From: Croceicoccus ponticola
GTDB lineage: Bacteria; Pseudomonadota; Alphaproteobacteria; Sphingomonadales; Sphingomonadaceae
Length of the DNA: 64,000 nt
Reading direction: 5' to 3'
Assembly: GCF_004004515.1 (NCBI RefSeq)
Contig: NZ_RXOL01000002.1
Location: 62,001 to 126,000 of the forward strand
Of this stretch, positions 18,817 through 27,363 are shown one piece after another. Position 1 is the stretch's first letter, and each line of letters opens with the position of its first letter. The notes below the pieces were generated by a model. That model was given only the letters and a program-made list of their open reading frames with translations, did no database searches and was not told where the DNA came from. The position numbers and the translations under genes were made by a program.

Positions 18817-18851
18817 GCGGCCCGGCTTTCCATCTCGGAAAGCCGGGCCGC
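18817..18851 (+). terminator. Perfect 15-bp hairpin between convergent genes
   Basis: GCGGCCCGGCTTTCC pairs perfectly with GGAAAGCCGGGCCGC around the loop ATCTC. It lies between the stop of the M23 gene and the stop of the convergent MASE1 gene. The T run after it is weak (CGTCGTTTGGGG), so it may be a stem-driven terminator serving one or both genes. Confidence 0.65.
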
Positions 18852-18921
18852 ACGTCGTTTGGGGGCACACTGCGTAACGCAGCCAACGAAGATCCCGGCT
18901 GCCGCCGATCGTTTGCGCCGA

Positions 18922-20511
18922 TCAGGCTGCCTCGTGCATCGTTTTCCATTCGGCCCGCACGAGATGCAGCCTCGCTGTCGCGTCCTCAGCCCGGCGAAGG
19001 CGATCTTCCAGCGACCGGGCAAGCTCGCCCAACCGCGCTTCGCCGAAATAGGCTGCGGTCCCCGCCAGCTTGTGCAACTGCATGGCCAGCACGTCCCATT
19101 GGGGCGATCCGATGCCCGCCGCCACTTCGGCCAGTTCGCGCAACAGCATTTCCTTTCGCGCGCGATAACGCACGGCAAGCGCGTCCTCGGTTGTCGCGCC
19201 TGTTGCCGGGACCGGTGTCGGGATGCCGATTGCAGGCGTCGTCCCTGCTGCATGGACATAGCGATCGATCGCATCGGTAAGCTCGTCCATCTGCATCGGC
19301 TTGCCAAGGTGGCCCTGCATGCCGGCTTCGCGACAAGCGGCGATATCTTCGGGAAAACAGTTGGCCGTCAGGGCGACGATGGGCAGCATGTCAGCGCCAT
19401 ATCCGGCTTGGCGCAAGCGGCGGGTCGCTTCCAGCCCGTCGAGTTCCGGCATCATCATGTCCATCAGCACCAGCCGATAGGGACGACCCGACTTGTGCGC
19501 CCGCTCCCAGGCCATGTTCAGCGATTGCCAGCGCCCTTCATTGGTTATCGAAAACAGTACCTCGTCGATATTGTCGAGCACGCGGCGCTTGTCATCGCGG
19601 CTCGCGCGCAGGGCTTCGCGATTGCGCAAGCCGCGTTCGATCAGGCCGGCCAGCGGAATGCCGACGAGCGTGAGGCTGGCAAGGAACATCTGCAGAGAGA
19701 CGATCTGAAGGGATGCTCCGCCCCGCGTCAGCACGATCGGGCCGCTGCCCATCGCGGTCGCGACCGTGGCAATGGCCGCCATTGCGACAAGGACAAATGA
19801 CGTGCCGCCGATGCCCGAACTGATCCCGGCCAGCACCACCAGCGGTGTCGCGAGGAACAGGAAAGGGAAGTTCGATTGCCCGAAAATCATGAAGGTTCCG
19901 GCAAGAACCACGGCCATGACCGGCATTGGCACCAACGTTCCGCCGCGCGCGCGATGGCGCCAGGTTGCAAAGACCACCATGACCAGCGGGCCGAGAAAGA
20001 CGAGGCTGCTGGCATGGCGGGCAAGGTAGAGGGGCCCGACGCTGCCATCGATCATAACGCTGCCGGTTGCGACGACGGCGACGACGGCCGATATCGATGC
20101 CGCGACCAACAGCGCGCCGACAAAACGAAAAAACCCCTTGGGATCGGTGAAATCGATGCGCAATCCGCACCATCGGCGCGACAGTTGTACAGCCAGCGCA
20201 ATTTCAACCGTATTCGCGGCGGTCAACACCAGCGATCCGTTCAGCGGCACATTGCCAAGTATTTCTCCGGTGAAGAGGCCAATTGCGGCGCCGGCCAGCG
20301 CGGCGGGAAAATCGGCGCGCCGGATCGACAGCGCAACGCCGACGACAATCGCATTGGGTAGCCACAGGACTGCAAAGATCCCGCTATGCGGCACGGCCAG
20401 CGACACCATCGCGAACATACCAGCCAGCACCGCGCATGCCATGGCAACGACGGCCATCGTGAACCAGTCCGCGCGCCCTGAGCCGGCCTTAGGGACCTTG
20501 TCGTATTCCAT
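18922..20511 (-). CDS. MASE1 sensor fused to truncated PAS, partial REC and Hpt; kinase core missing
   Basis: A 529-residue membrane signalling protein. Residues about 15-295 form a MASE1-type sensor of eight or so hydrophobic segments ('LWLPNAIVVGVAL'). Residues about 310-336 are the start of a PAS domain ('NIDEVLFSITNEGRWQ'). At about residue 336 the sequence passes straight into the second half of a receiver domain. That part has phosphoacceptor Asp351 in 'RLVLMDMMMPELDG', Thr382 and Lys404 in 'HLGKP', but it lacks the N-terminal acidic pocket. A C-terminal Hpt domain has His480 in 'MQLHKLAGTAAYFG'. The rest of PAS, HisKA and HATPase_c are absent, although the frame is intact. Full-length relatives would be MASE1-PAS-HisKA-HATPase-REC-Hpt hybrid kinases. 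It cannot autophosphorylate by itself and may be a decaying gene or a phosphorelay sink. Confidence 0.85.
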   Translation of the reverse strand: MEYDKVPKAGSGRADWFTMAVVAMACAVLAGMFAMVSLAVPHSGIFAVLWLPNAIVVGVALSIRRADFPAALAGAAIGLFTGEILGNVPLNGSLVLTAANTVEIALAVQLSRRWCGLRIDFTDPKGFFRFVGALLVAASISAVVAVVATGSVMIDGSVGPLYLARHASSLVFLGPLVMVVFATWRHRARGGTLVPMPVMAVVLAGTFMIFGQSNFPFLFLATPLVVLAGISSGIGGTSFVLVAMAAIATVATAMGSGPIVLTRGGASLQIVSLQMFLASLTLVGIPLAGLIERGLRNREALRASRDDKRRVLDNIDEVLFSITNEGRWQSLNMAWERAHKSGRPYRLVLMDMMMPELDGLEATRRLRQAGYGADMLPIVALTANCFPEDIAACREAGMQGHLGKPMQMDELTDAIDRYVHAAGTTPAIGIPTPVPATGATTEDALAVRYRARKEMLLRELAEVAAGIGSPQWDVLAMQLHKLAGTAAYFGEARLGELARSLEDRLRRAEDATARLHLVRAEWKTMHEAA

Positions 20512-20620
20512 GGACCTGCTCCCTGCGGCAGACTTCGGCGAAGTCCGGCAGCATAATGCCGACCATCGAAAGTCATGGGAAACAAGGACCTAGGTATTAT
20601 CCCAAGGTAAGCCGCACCGC

Positions 20621-21502
20621 CTATCGCGCGAGCAGGCGCATCGCCAGTGCCCTGACATCGCTGCCCATGTCGTCGCGTTCGAGCGCGAGCGCCAGGGTCG
20701 CTTCGATGAAGCCCAGCTTGGATCCGCAATCGTAACGCGCGCCGTCGAACGTGACGGCATGGAACGGTTGTGTGCCGATCATCCGGGCCATCGCATCGGT
20801 CAGTTGGACTTCACCGCCCGCGCCCTTTTCCTGCGTTTCGAGCGTGCGCATCACTTCGGGTTGCAGGATGTAGCGGCCCGACACGATCTTGTTCGACGGC
20901 GCGTCCTCCACCTTCGGCTTTTCGACCAGGCCCATGACCTCGGTCAGGTTACCGCGCTGCTCGCCCGGCGTGATGACGCCGTAATTCGACACTTCGGAAT
21001 GCGGCACTTCCAGCACCGAGATGAGATTACCGCCGACTTCGTGATAGGCATCGACCATCTGCTTCATGCAGCCGGGCTTGCCCCACATCAGTTCATCGGG
21101 AAGCAGGATCGCAAAGGGTTCGTCGCCGACGACCGCGCGCGCGCACCAGATCGCGTGGCCAAGCCCCAACGGCACCTGTTGCCGCACGGTGATCAGGTCG
21201 CCCGGCGTGAAGCGCGTATCGTCCAGCGCGCCCATGTCCTTGCCGCGCTCGCGCATCGTGTGTTCAAGTTCGTATGCGATATCGAAATGTTCGACCAGCG
21301 CGGTCTTGCCGCGACCGGTAACGAAGATCATCTGCTCGATCCCCGCTTCACGCGCCTCGTCGATCGCGTACTGGATCAGAGGGCGGTCCACCACCGGCAG
21401 CAATTCCTTGGGGATCGCTTTGGTCGCGGGCAGGAAACGGGTGCCGAGACCGGCGACGGGAAACACGGCCTTGCGGATCGGCTTGCGTTCGGAAGAGCTC
21501 AT
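20621..21502 (-). CDS. galU: UTP-glucose-1-phosphate uridylyltransferase
   Basis: Makes UDP-glucose from UTP and glucose-1-phosphate, the precursor for many surface glycans and probably for the EPS made by the locus further right. The nucleotide-binding N-terminus 'KAVFPVAGLGTRFLPATKA' and 'PKELLPVVDRPLIQYAIDEA' are diagnostic. The 293-residue start ('MSSSERKPIRKAVF') was chosen over a start 25 codons upstream because family members begin shortly before the glycine-rich motif. It lies just upstream of the MASE1 gene on the same strand with about 110 bases between. Confidence 0.94.
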   Translation of the reverse strand: MSSSERKPIRKAVFPVAGLGTRFLPATKAIPKELLPVVDRPLIQYAIDEAREAGIEQMIFVTGRGKTALVEHFDIAYELEHTMRERGKDMGALDDTRFTPGDLITVRQQVPLGLGHAIWCARAVVGDEPFAILLPDELMWGKPGCMKQMVDAYHEVGGNLISVLEVPHSEVSNYGVITPGEQRGNLTEVMGLVEKPKVEDAPSNKIVSGRYILQPEVMRTLETQEKGAGGEVQLTDAMARMIGTQPFHAVTFDGARYDCGSKLGFIEATLALALERDDMGSDVRALAMRLLAR

Positions 21503-21715
21503 GGGTTGGGCCGGCGTCCTTTTCACAGTCATGCTTTTCGTGGGCAGGCGGGCCGATCGATCGCACCGCCGATGCAACCCTTTCTAGGCGCATCATCGCG
21601 CCCTCATCAAGGTTGCCCGAAAGGTCGACCCCGATATCGCGATTGCCCTTGCGCCTGGCCCGAACCGGCATATCCGTTCGCTTGCCCCGTCGGCAAAAGC
21701 GGTTAAAGGCGTGAC

Positions 21716-22999
21716 ATGGACAAGATCATTATCGAAGGCGGCAAGCGCCTTGAAGGCACGCTGCCGATTTCCGGCGCGAAGAACGCGGCACTGACGCTGG
21801 TGCCCTGCGCGCTGCTGACCGAAGAGCCTTTGACGCTGCGCAACCTGCCCCGGCTGGCCGACATCGACGGGTTTCAGCACCTGATGAACCAGTTCGGCGT
21901 GTCCACGACCATTGCCGGATCGCGCCCCGAAGATTTCGGCCGCGTCATGACGATGCAGACCCCGCGTCTCACCAACACGACGGCTCCGTACGAACTGGTG
22001 CGCAAGATGCGCGCCTCGATCCTCGTGCTCGGCCCGCTGCTGGGCCGCGCGGGCGAAGCGACGGTGTCACTGCCGGGCGGGTGCGCCATCGGCAATCGCC
22101 CTATCGACCTTCATCTCAAAGTGATGGAGGCGCTGGGCGCGACGATCGAATTGACCAGCGGCTATGTCCGCGCCCATGCTCCCGACGGCGGATTGCCGGG
22201 CGGCGAATTTTCATTCCCGGTCGTGTCGGTCGGCGCGACGGAAAACGCGCTGATGGCGGCGGTTCTGGCAAACGGCACCAGCCGGCTCGACAACGCGGCG
22301 CGCGAGCCGGAGATTGTGGACCTTTGCAACCTGCTCGTGGCGATGGGCGCAGAGATCGAGGGCATCGGCGAATCGCTGATTACCATCCACGGCGTGAAGC
22401 GTCTGCATGGCGCGACCTACCGCGTGATGCCCGACCGGATCGAGGCGGGCTCATACGCCTGTGCCGCTGCGATCACCGGCGGTGACGTGACGCTGGCCGG
22501 CGCGAACATGAAGGACATGAGCGCGACCAACCACGCCTTGCGGAATGCGGGCGTGCACGTTGAGGAAGTGAAGGGTGGCGTGCGCGTCTATAGCGACGGA
22601 CCGATCCGCCCCGTTAACCTGTCGACTGCACCCTACCCCGGTTTCCCGACCGACATGCAGGCGCAGATGATGGCACTGCTGAGCATGGCGCAAGGCACCA
22701 GCGTGCTGACCGAAACGATCTTCGAAAACCGCTACATGCATGTGCCCGAACTCAACCGCATGGGCGCGCACATCGAAACGCAGGGCCGCACCGCCATCGT
22801 CCACGGCGTCGAAAAGCTGACCGGCGCCGAAGTCATGGCGACCGACCTGCGCGCTTCGATGAGCCTTGTGATCGCGGGCCTTGCGGCAGAGGGCGAGACG
22901 ACCGTCCACCGGCTCTACCACCTCGATCGGGGTTACGAACGGCTGGAAGAAAAGCTCGGCCTCGTCGGCGCGAACATCCAGCGCGTCGGCGGCGACTGA
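21716..22999 (+). CDS. murA: UDP-N-acetylglucosamine 1-carboxyvinyltransferase
   Basis: First committed step of peptidoglycan synthesis: transfer of enolpyruvate from PEP to UDP-GlcNAc in the cytoplasm. The 427-residue length is normal. The active-site Lys22-Asn23 ('GAKNAALTL') and the fosfomycin-target Cys123 in '[11 protein letters not shown]' are present, so the enzyme is of the Cys, fosfomycin-sensitive type. It is divergent from galU with about 210 bases between. Confidence 0.96.
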   Translation: MDKIIIEGGKRLEGTLPISGAKNAALTLVPCALLTEEPLTLRNLPRLADIDGFQHLMNQFGVSTTIAGSRPEDFGRVMTMQTPRLTNTTAPYELVRKMRASILVLGPLLGRAGEATVSLPGGCAIGNRPIDLHLKVMEALGATIELTSGYVRAHAPDGGLPGGEFSFPVVSVGATENALMAAVLANGTSRLDNAAREPEIVDLCNLLVAMGAEIEGIGESLITIHGVKRLHGATYRVMPDRIEAGSYACAAAITGGDVTLAGANMKDMSATNHALRNAGVHVEEVKGGVRVYSDGPIRPVNLSTAPYPGFPTDMQAQMMALLSMAQGTSVLTETIFENRYMHVPELNRMGAHIETQGRTAIVHGVEKLTGAEVMATDLRASMSLVIAGLAAEGETTVHRLYHLDRGYERLEEKLGLVGANIQRVGGD

Positions 23000-23042
23000 C
23001 GCGGGATTGGATGCGCGGGCATGAGCGGTTAGGCTGGCGTCC

Positions 23043-24737
23043 GTGCTGATCCTGAAGAACATCGTTGGCTGGATCGCGCGACACTTTGTGCTGTGGATGC
23101 TGCTGATCGCGGCGATCTTGGTCTTCAACGCCTGGCACGCGGGCGCCCGCCACGATGCCAAGGCCGACGGGCTGGAACAGGTCGCGGCAACGGTCGAGAC
23201 CGAGCGCACGACGGCGCAACGCGAGTTGCTGGCCCTGCAGAGCCGCACCGCCACCGCGTCGCGAGAGACGCTGATGGCAGAGCGGCAGCGGCGGCAGGTC
23301 GATCTCGTATCGTTCGAAAATCAGCGTCGATCGGATGCGCGCCGCAAACTCAGCCTGGTTACACTCGACACCGAAGCAGTTCTGGCCGACCAACTGCTTG
23401 AACTGCGGATCGCTGCCATTGGCCGCGAGATCGCGATCGTCGACCGCGCGCTCGCCGCCGCCGACGCACGCTCTGCAGCCGAAGCGGCGGGCAATGAACT
23501 TCGCCGAGCGCAGGCGCCGGTGCGCGCCGCCGCGCAACGCTGCGTCGCAGCCGACCGCGCCAACGATGCGTTCGAAGCGCAAGGCGCCTTGCGCACGATC
23601 TCGGGCGAAATGCTCGGTCAGGCAGAACGCCTGCGCCGCGCCGAGCGTGAGGCCTGCGACGACTACGTCGCTGCCAAGAGCCGCCGCGACGAAGCCGAAC
23701 GCGCATTGGCAAAGGCGCGCGAGAAGGCCGCGACGATCGCGGCCGAAGCCGAGCGCGCTGCCACCGCCCGGATCGCGGGCGGCGAGGCGGGACTCAAGGC
23801 AGCCATCGCCTCCGAGCGCGAGGCGGCAGAGGGCTCACTCCGCGGCTACCTCCAGCGCATATGGGACGAATGGGGCCTGGCAGCGATCGTCTGGCAGGCG
23901 CTGGCGGCACTGCTGCTGATCGTCGCGACGCCCTACCTTATCCGCCTGCTGTTCTGGTTCGTCCTCGCTCCTATGGCCGAGCGTCGGCCGGCGATCCGCA
24001 TCCACGTGCCTGGCGGGGTCGCGGTGCCGATGCCGCCAGCCGAACGCTCGCGCACATCCGTCAGCGTGGTGCTGGAGGCGGGAGAGGAGCTGCTGGTGCG
24101 ACAGGATTATCTGCAGAGCAGCGCGGCGGGCGGCACGAAGCATACGCGCTGGCTGCTCGACCCCAAGCATCCGTTGTCCAGCATCGCGAGCGGGCTCTAT
24201 TTCCTCACCCGCGTGCGCGGCGAGGGTACGGCGACGACGATATCGGCGGTTACCGACCCGTTCGCCGAAGTGACGCTGGTGACGCTGCCCGATGGCGGCG
24301 CCGCAGTGCTGCATCCGCGCGCGCTTGCCGCCGTGATCCAGCCGATCGGCCGCCCGCTGCTTATCCGCAGCCATTGGCGGCTATTCTCGCTCAACGCGTG
24401 GTTGACCCTGCAACTGCGCTATTTCGTCTTTCACGGCCCGGCGCGGCTGGTGATAAAGGGCGGGCGCGGCATCAGGGTCGAACAGGCGGGCGCGGGTCGC
24501 ATATTCGGGCAAGACCAGCTTGTCGGCTTCAGTGCCGATCTGGCCTATTCGGTCACCCGCACCGAAACCTTCTGGCCCTATTTCCTGGGTCGCGAACAGC
24601 TGTTGAAAGATCGCGTGCTCGACGGCGAAGGGATGCTGATGATCGAAGAAGCGCCGCTTGCCGGTCGGCGTGGAGAAGGCGCGCGCGACGGGCTCGAAGG
24701 GGCTTTGGACGCGGTGTTGAAGGCGGTCGGCCTCTGA
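23043..24737 (+). CDS. Two-TM coiled-coil protein with AIM24-like C-terminal domain
   Basis: A 564-residue protein with a GTG start that I cannot name. A first transmembrane helix spans about residues 9-30. A long Ala/Arg/Glu-rich coiled coil follows (about 35-270). A second hydrophobic stretch covers about 278-310. The C-terminal 230 residues are beta-rich. The blocks 'LVTLPDGGAAVLHPRALAAV', 'GFSADLAYSVTR' and 'GEGMLMIEEAP' recall the AIM24/TRAP-like fold, but the match is by eye. The predicted topology puts the coiled coil and the C-terminal domain on opposite sides of the inner membrane. It starts 43 bases after murA, so it may share its transcript. Confidence 0.6.
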   Translation: MLILKNIVGWIARHFVLWMLLIAAILVFNAWHAGARHDAKADGLEQVAATVETERTTAQRELLALQSRTATASRETLMAERQRRQVDLVSFENQRRSDARRKLSLVTLDTEAVLADQLLELRIAAIGREIAIVDRALAAADARSAAEAAGNELRRAQAPVRAAAQRCVAADRANDAFEAQGALRTISGEMLGQAERLRRAEREACDDYVAAKSRRDEAERALAKAREKAATIAAEAERAATARIAGGEAGLKAAIASEREAAEGSLRGYLQRIWDEWGLAAIVWQALAALLLIVATPYLIRLLFWFVLAPMAERRPAIRIHVPGGVAVPMPPAERSRTSVSVVLEAGEELLVRQDYLQSSAAGGTKHTRWLLDPKHPLSSIASGLYFLTRVRGEGTATTISAVTDPFAEVTLVTLPDGGAAVLHPRALAAVIQPIGRPLLIRSHWRLFSLNAWLTLQLRYFVFHGPARLVIKGGRGIRVEQAGAGRIFGQDQLVGFSADLAYSVTRTETFWPYFLGREQLLKDRVLDGEGMLMIEEAPLAGRRGEGARDGLEGALDAVLKAVGL

Positions 24738-24750
24738 TCCTTAATTTCTC

Positions 24751-24776
24751 GAAACAAATCGAGCCCTTGGTGCGTT
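24751..24776 (+). promoter_or_regulatory. EcfG-like (general stress sigma factor) promoter
   Basis: GAAAC, 17 bases, then CGTT. The alphaproteobacterial general stress response consensus is GGAAC-N16/17-CGTT, so this is one mismatch away with correct spacing. It ends 26 bases before the ATG of a small protein with the DESFPASDP motif, which leaves room for a short leader carrying AGGAGA. Confidence 0.45.
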
Positions 24777-24802
24777 CTCACATCAAACAAAGGAGAATTT
24801 CC

Positions 24803-25054
24803 ATGGGTCTTATCAAGATCGCAACGCTCGGCGCACTTGGTTACGCCGGTTACAAGTACTATCAGGGCCAGCGCGGTGAAAACCTGCCCGCCGCTTATGC
24901 CAAGGGTGGCCCGACTTCCAACGCAACCACCACGCTGACCCCGGTGCGCGACGCGGGCGTCGACGCCATGCGCGACACGCCGCAAACATGGTCCAAGACC
25001 GACCAAGCCATCGACGAAAGCTTCCCGGCAAGCGATCCTTCCGGAAATTATTGA
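24803..25054 (+). CDS. Small DESFPASDP-motif protein
   Basis: An 83-residue protein of unknown function. The N-terminus is short and hydrophobic ('LIKIATLGALGYAGYKYY') and could be a membrane helix. The C-terminus ends with 'SKTDQAIDESFPASDPSG', a motif I know from many small alphaproteobacterial proteins of unknown role. AGGAGA precedes the ATG at good spacing. An EcfG-like promoter lies upstream and a strong terminator downstream, so it is a single-gene unit, plausibly induced by stress. Confidence 0.8.
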   Translation: MGLIKIATLGALGYAGYKYYQGQRGENLPAAYAKGGPTSNATTTLTPVRDAGVDAMRDTPQTWSKTDQAIDESFPASDPSGNY

Positions 25055-25080
25055 TCATTTTAAGACAGCATTCTACGAAA

Positions 25081-25113
25081 GGCCGGCTCCCACATTGGGG
25101 GCCGGCCTTTTTT
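25081..25113 (+). terminator. Intrinsic terminator of the small DESFPASDP gene
   Basis: GGCCGGCTCCC and GGGGGCCGGCC form an 11-bp stem with one G-U pair around the loop ACATT, followed by six T. The final T is also the first base of the convergent RHH gene's stop codon. Confidence 0.9.
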
Positions 25114-25346
25114 CATGGGCGGCGGGCGGTCACCAGCCAGACCCTGATCGCGCTGGCCAGTCCGGGCGGCGTTTCGCTTACGATCCGCTCCGCGTCGATC
25201 CGCGCGACAAGCGCGTTGATCGACACGCCTTCGTCCGCCGCGACATCCTTCAGCATGTCCCAGAATACCGGCTCCAGACTGATCGACGTGCGATGCCCGG
25301 CGATATCGACCGAACGTTTGACCGGAGGGTGATAGGGCGCGCTCAT
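25113..25346 (-). CDS. Ribbon-helix-helix domain protein
   Basis: A 77-residue protein. The block 'HRTSISLEPVFWDMLKDVA' followed by 'GVSINALVARID' fits a ribbon-helix-helix fold: a beta strand, then two helices. Proteins of this size and type are usually DNA-binding regulators or antitoxin-like, but no toxin gene is adjacent. An ATG five codons upstream is an alternative start. It converges on the small DESFPASDP gene and shares its terminator region. Its target is unknown. Confidence 0.75.
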   Translation of the reverse strand: MSAPYHPPVKRSVDIAGHRTSISLEPVFWDMLKDVAADEGVSINALVARIDAERIVSETPPGLASAIRVWLVTARRP

Positions 25347-25395
25347 CGTGCGGCCTGCCAAGGCGGCCTTGCGCTTTTGACAATTGGTACGGCCA

Positions 25396-25914
25396 TCACT
25401 TCTGCCAATCCTCTTGCGTCAGCGCCCAGCGTTCGTGATCGCGCCAGTCGCCGTCGATCATCAGGTAACGCGGGCTGAAGCCTTCGTGTCGAAACCCGAC
25501 GCGCCGGACGAGCGCGATTGAACGGAGATTGCCGGGCTGTATATTGGCCTCGATCCGGTGCAGCCCGATGTCAAGGAACGCGAAGTCGACCGCTTGGCGC
25601 ACCGCTTCGGTCATCAGCCCTTCGCCGGAGCAAGCGGTGTTGCCGTGATAGCCGAGATAGGCGCTGCGAAAATTGCCGAGCGCGATCTGGCTGAAATTGA
25701 TGACGCCGGCGATGGTACCATCACCCGTTCGCCGCGCGATCAGCGTCCGGTGATTGGGCTTCCCTGCGGTTTCAAGCCATGCGGCAAAACCTGTGGGATC
25801 AAGGCACGGTGCGGCCCACGGGGTATGATATTCGCGACTGGCCACATTGGCGGCAATAATGTCCGCCTCGTCCTCCGGGCGCAGGATGGCCAGCCGTACG
25901 CGGTCCGCGGTCAT
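25396..25914 (-). CDS. GNAT N-acetyltransferase (RimJ/RimL-like)
   Basis: A 172-residue acetyl-CoA-dependent transferase. The layout is that of RimJ/RimL enzymes: 'LRPEDEADIIA' near the N-terminus, 'GVINFSQIALGNFRSAYLGY' in the middle, 'GLMTEAVRQAVDFAF' in the acetyl-CoA-binding helix and 'HRIEANIQPGNLRSIALVRR' near the end. The likely substrate is a protein N-terminus, but the specific target is unknown. It starts four bases after the ung stop and so is probably co-transcribed with it. Confidence 0.88.
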   Translation of the reverse strand: MTADRVRLAILRPEDEADIIAANVASREYHTPWAAPCLDPTGFAAWLETAGKPNHRTLIARRTGDGTIAGVINFSQIALGNFRSAYLGYHGNTACSGEGLMTEAVRQAVDFAFLDIGLHRIEANIQPGNLRSIALVRRVGFRHEGFSPRYLMIDGDWRDHERWALTQEDWQK

Positions 25915-25918
25915 GGGC

Positions 25919-26620
25919 CTACCACCGGATCGGTTCCCGCCCGTGCGCGATCAGGAAATCGTTGGCCCGACTGAACGGTCTTGACCCGAAAAAGCCACGA
26001 TGCGCGGAAAGCGGACTGGGATGCGGGGTCGCGATGACGCAATGGCGTGTCCCCGGCCCCAGTTCGGACACACGCCGCGCCTTGGCCTGTGCATGACTGC
26101 CCCACAGGATGAACACCGATGGCTTCTCGCGCCGGGCGACGGCAGCGACGCAGGCATCGGTGATCGCGTCCCAACCGCGCTTCTGGTGCGAACCGGCGCT
26201 CCCCGCCTCCACCGTCAGCGCGTTGTTCAGCAGCAGCACGCCCTGTTCGGCCCAGTGCGTCAGATCGCCGCCATCGGCGGGCACGACGCCGCAGTCGGCC
26301 TCCAGCTCCTTGTAAACGTTGCGGAGCGAGGGGGGCAGTTTGACGCCGTCGGGCACCGAAAACGCCAGGCCATGCGCCTGGCCCGGCCCATGATAGGGGT
26401 CCTGCCCCAAAATCACGACTTTCACCTTGTCCAGCGGCGTGAGTTCCAGCGCCCGCAACCAGTCGGCGCGCGGTGGATAGACGGTTCGTCCGGCCTCCTC
26501 CTGTTCGTCCAGCCAGCCGTGCAGCGCCCGCGCCTGTTCCGAGGCGAAAACAGGTTCGAGCACGGGCGCCCAGCTTGCCGGAATGGCGCCGGTCATGGCG
26601 TCGGTCTTGGTGTCCGTCAT
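25919..26620 (-). CDS. ung: Uracil-DNA glycosylase (family 1)
   Basis: Removes uracil from DNA as the first step of base-excision repair. The catalytic-water Asp is in 'ILGQDPYHGPGQAHGLAFSV' and the DNA-intercalation loop in 'HPSPLSAHRGFFGS'. The 233-residue length is typical of the Ung family. It is divergent from rnd, with about 80 bases between, and is the first gene of a two-gene unit with the GNAT protein. Confidence 0.95.
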   Translation of the reverse strand: MTDTKTDAMTGAIPASWAPVLEPVFASEQARALHGWLDEQEEAGRTVYPPRADWLRALELTPLDKVKVVILGQDPYHGPGQAHGLAFSVPDGVKLPPSLRNVYKELEADCGVVPADGGDLTHWAEQGVLLLNNALTVEAGSAGSHQKRGWDAITDACVAAVARREKPSVFILWGSHAQAKARRVSELGPGTRHCVIATPHPSPLSAHRGFFGSRPFSRANDFLIAHGREPIRW

Positions 26621-26699
26621 GGTGCCTTCGGTAAGCCTTCATGCAATCACATGCCAGCGGGCTCTTTTCCTATTTCCCCAATGCGCCTAAGGGCCGTGC

Positions 26700-27320
26700 A
26701 TGACAGTATACTTCCACGAAGAAGACCTTCCCGCAGATGTGCTCGCCCCCGGCCCCGTTGCGGTCGATACCGAGACGATGGGCCTGATCACCCGGCGCGA
26801 CCGTCTGTGCGTCGTGCAGATTTCCGACGGCAAGGGGGACGAGCATCTCGTGCGCTTTGCCGCGGGCAGCAAGTACGATGCGCCGAACCTGAAGGCGGTG
26901 CTCGCCGATCCGGCGCGGGAGAAGTATTATCACTACGCTCGCTTCGATCTGGCCGCCATCCACTACTATCTGGGCGTGATGGCCGGACCGGTGTTCTGCA
27001 CCAAGATCGCGAGCAAGCTGACCCGCACTTATACAGACCGTCATGGACTGAAGAACCTCGTCACCGAATTGCTGGGCAAGGACATGTCCAAGCAGCAGCA
27101 GTCGAGCGACTGGGGCGCCCCCAAGCTGATCGACGCGCAAAAGGAATATGCCGCGACCGACGTGCGTTTCCTGCACGAAATGGTCGAGATTTTCCGCGAA
27201 CGGCTGGCGCGCGAAGGGCGCACCGAAATGGCGCAGGCCTGTTTCGATTTCCTGCCGACCCGCGCCCTGCTCGACCTTGCCGGGTGGGAAGACAAGGATG
27301 TGTTCAGCCACGAGGGGTGA
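26700..27320 (+). CDS. rnd: Ribonuclease D (short form)
   Basis: A 206-residue DEDDy 3'-5' exoribonuclease. The four acidic residues and the Tyr appear in 'VAVDTETMG', 'YHYARFDLA' and 'YAATDVRFL'. It lacks the HRDC domains of the E. coli enzyme, as usual for the short alphaproteobacterial form. The position before lptC and lptA is conserved in sphingomonads and relatives. The frame ends 43 bases before lptC. Confidence 0.92.
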   Translation: MTVYFHEEDLPADVLAPGPVAVDTETMGLITRRDRLCVVQISDGKGDEHLVRFAAGSKYDAPNLKAVLADPAREKYYHYARFDLAAIHYYLGVMAGPVFCTKIASKLTRTYTDRHGLKNLVTELLGKDMSKQQQSSDWGAPKLIDAQKEYAATDVRFLHEMVEIFRERLAREGRTEMAQACFDFLPTRALLDLAGWEDKDVFSHEG

Positions 27321-27363
27321 AACGGGGTGAAAGCAGGACGATGCAGCCCCATATGATCAGACC

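Noticed and set aside
25113-25346. Toxin-antitoxin pair at the RHH gene
   Set aside because: No toxin-like small gene is adjacent. The neighbours are a convergent small protein gene and a GNAT/ung unit.
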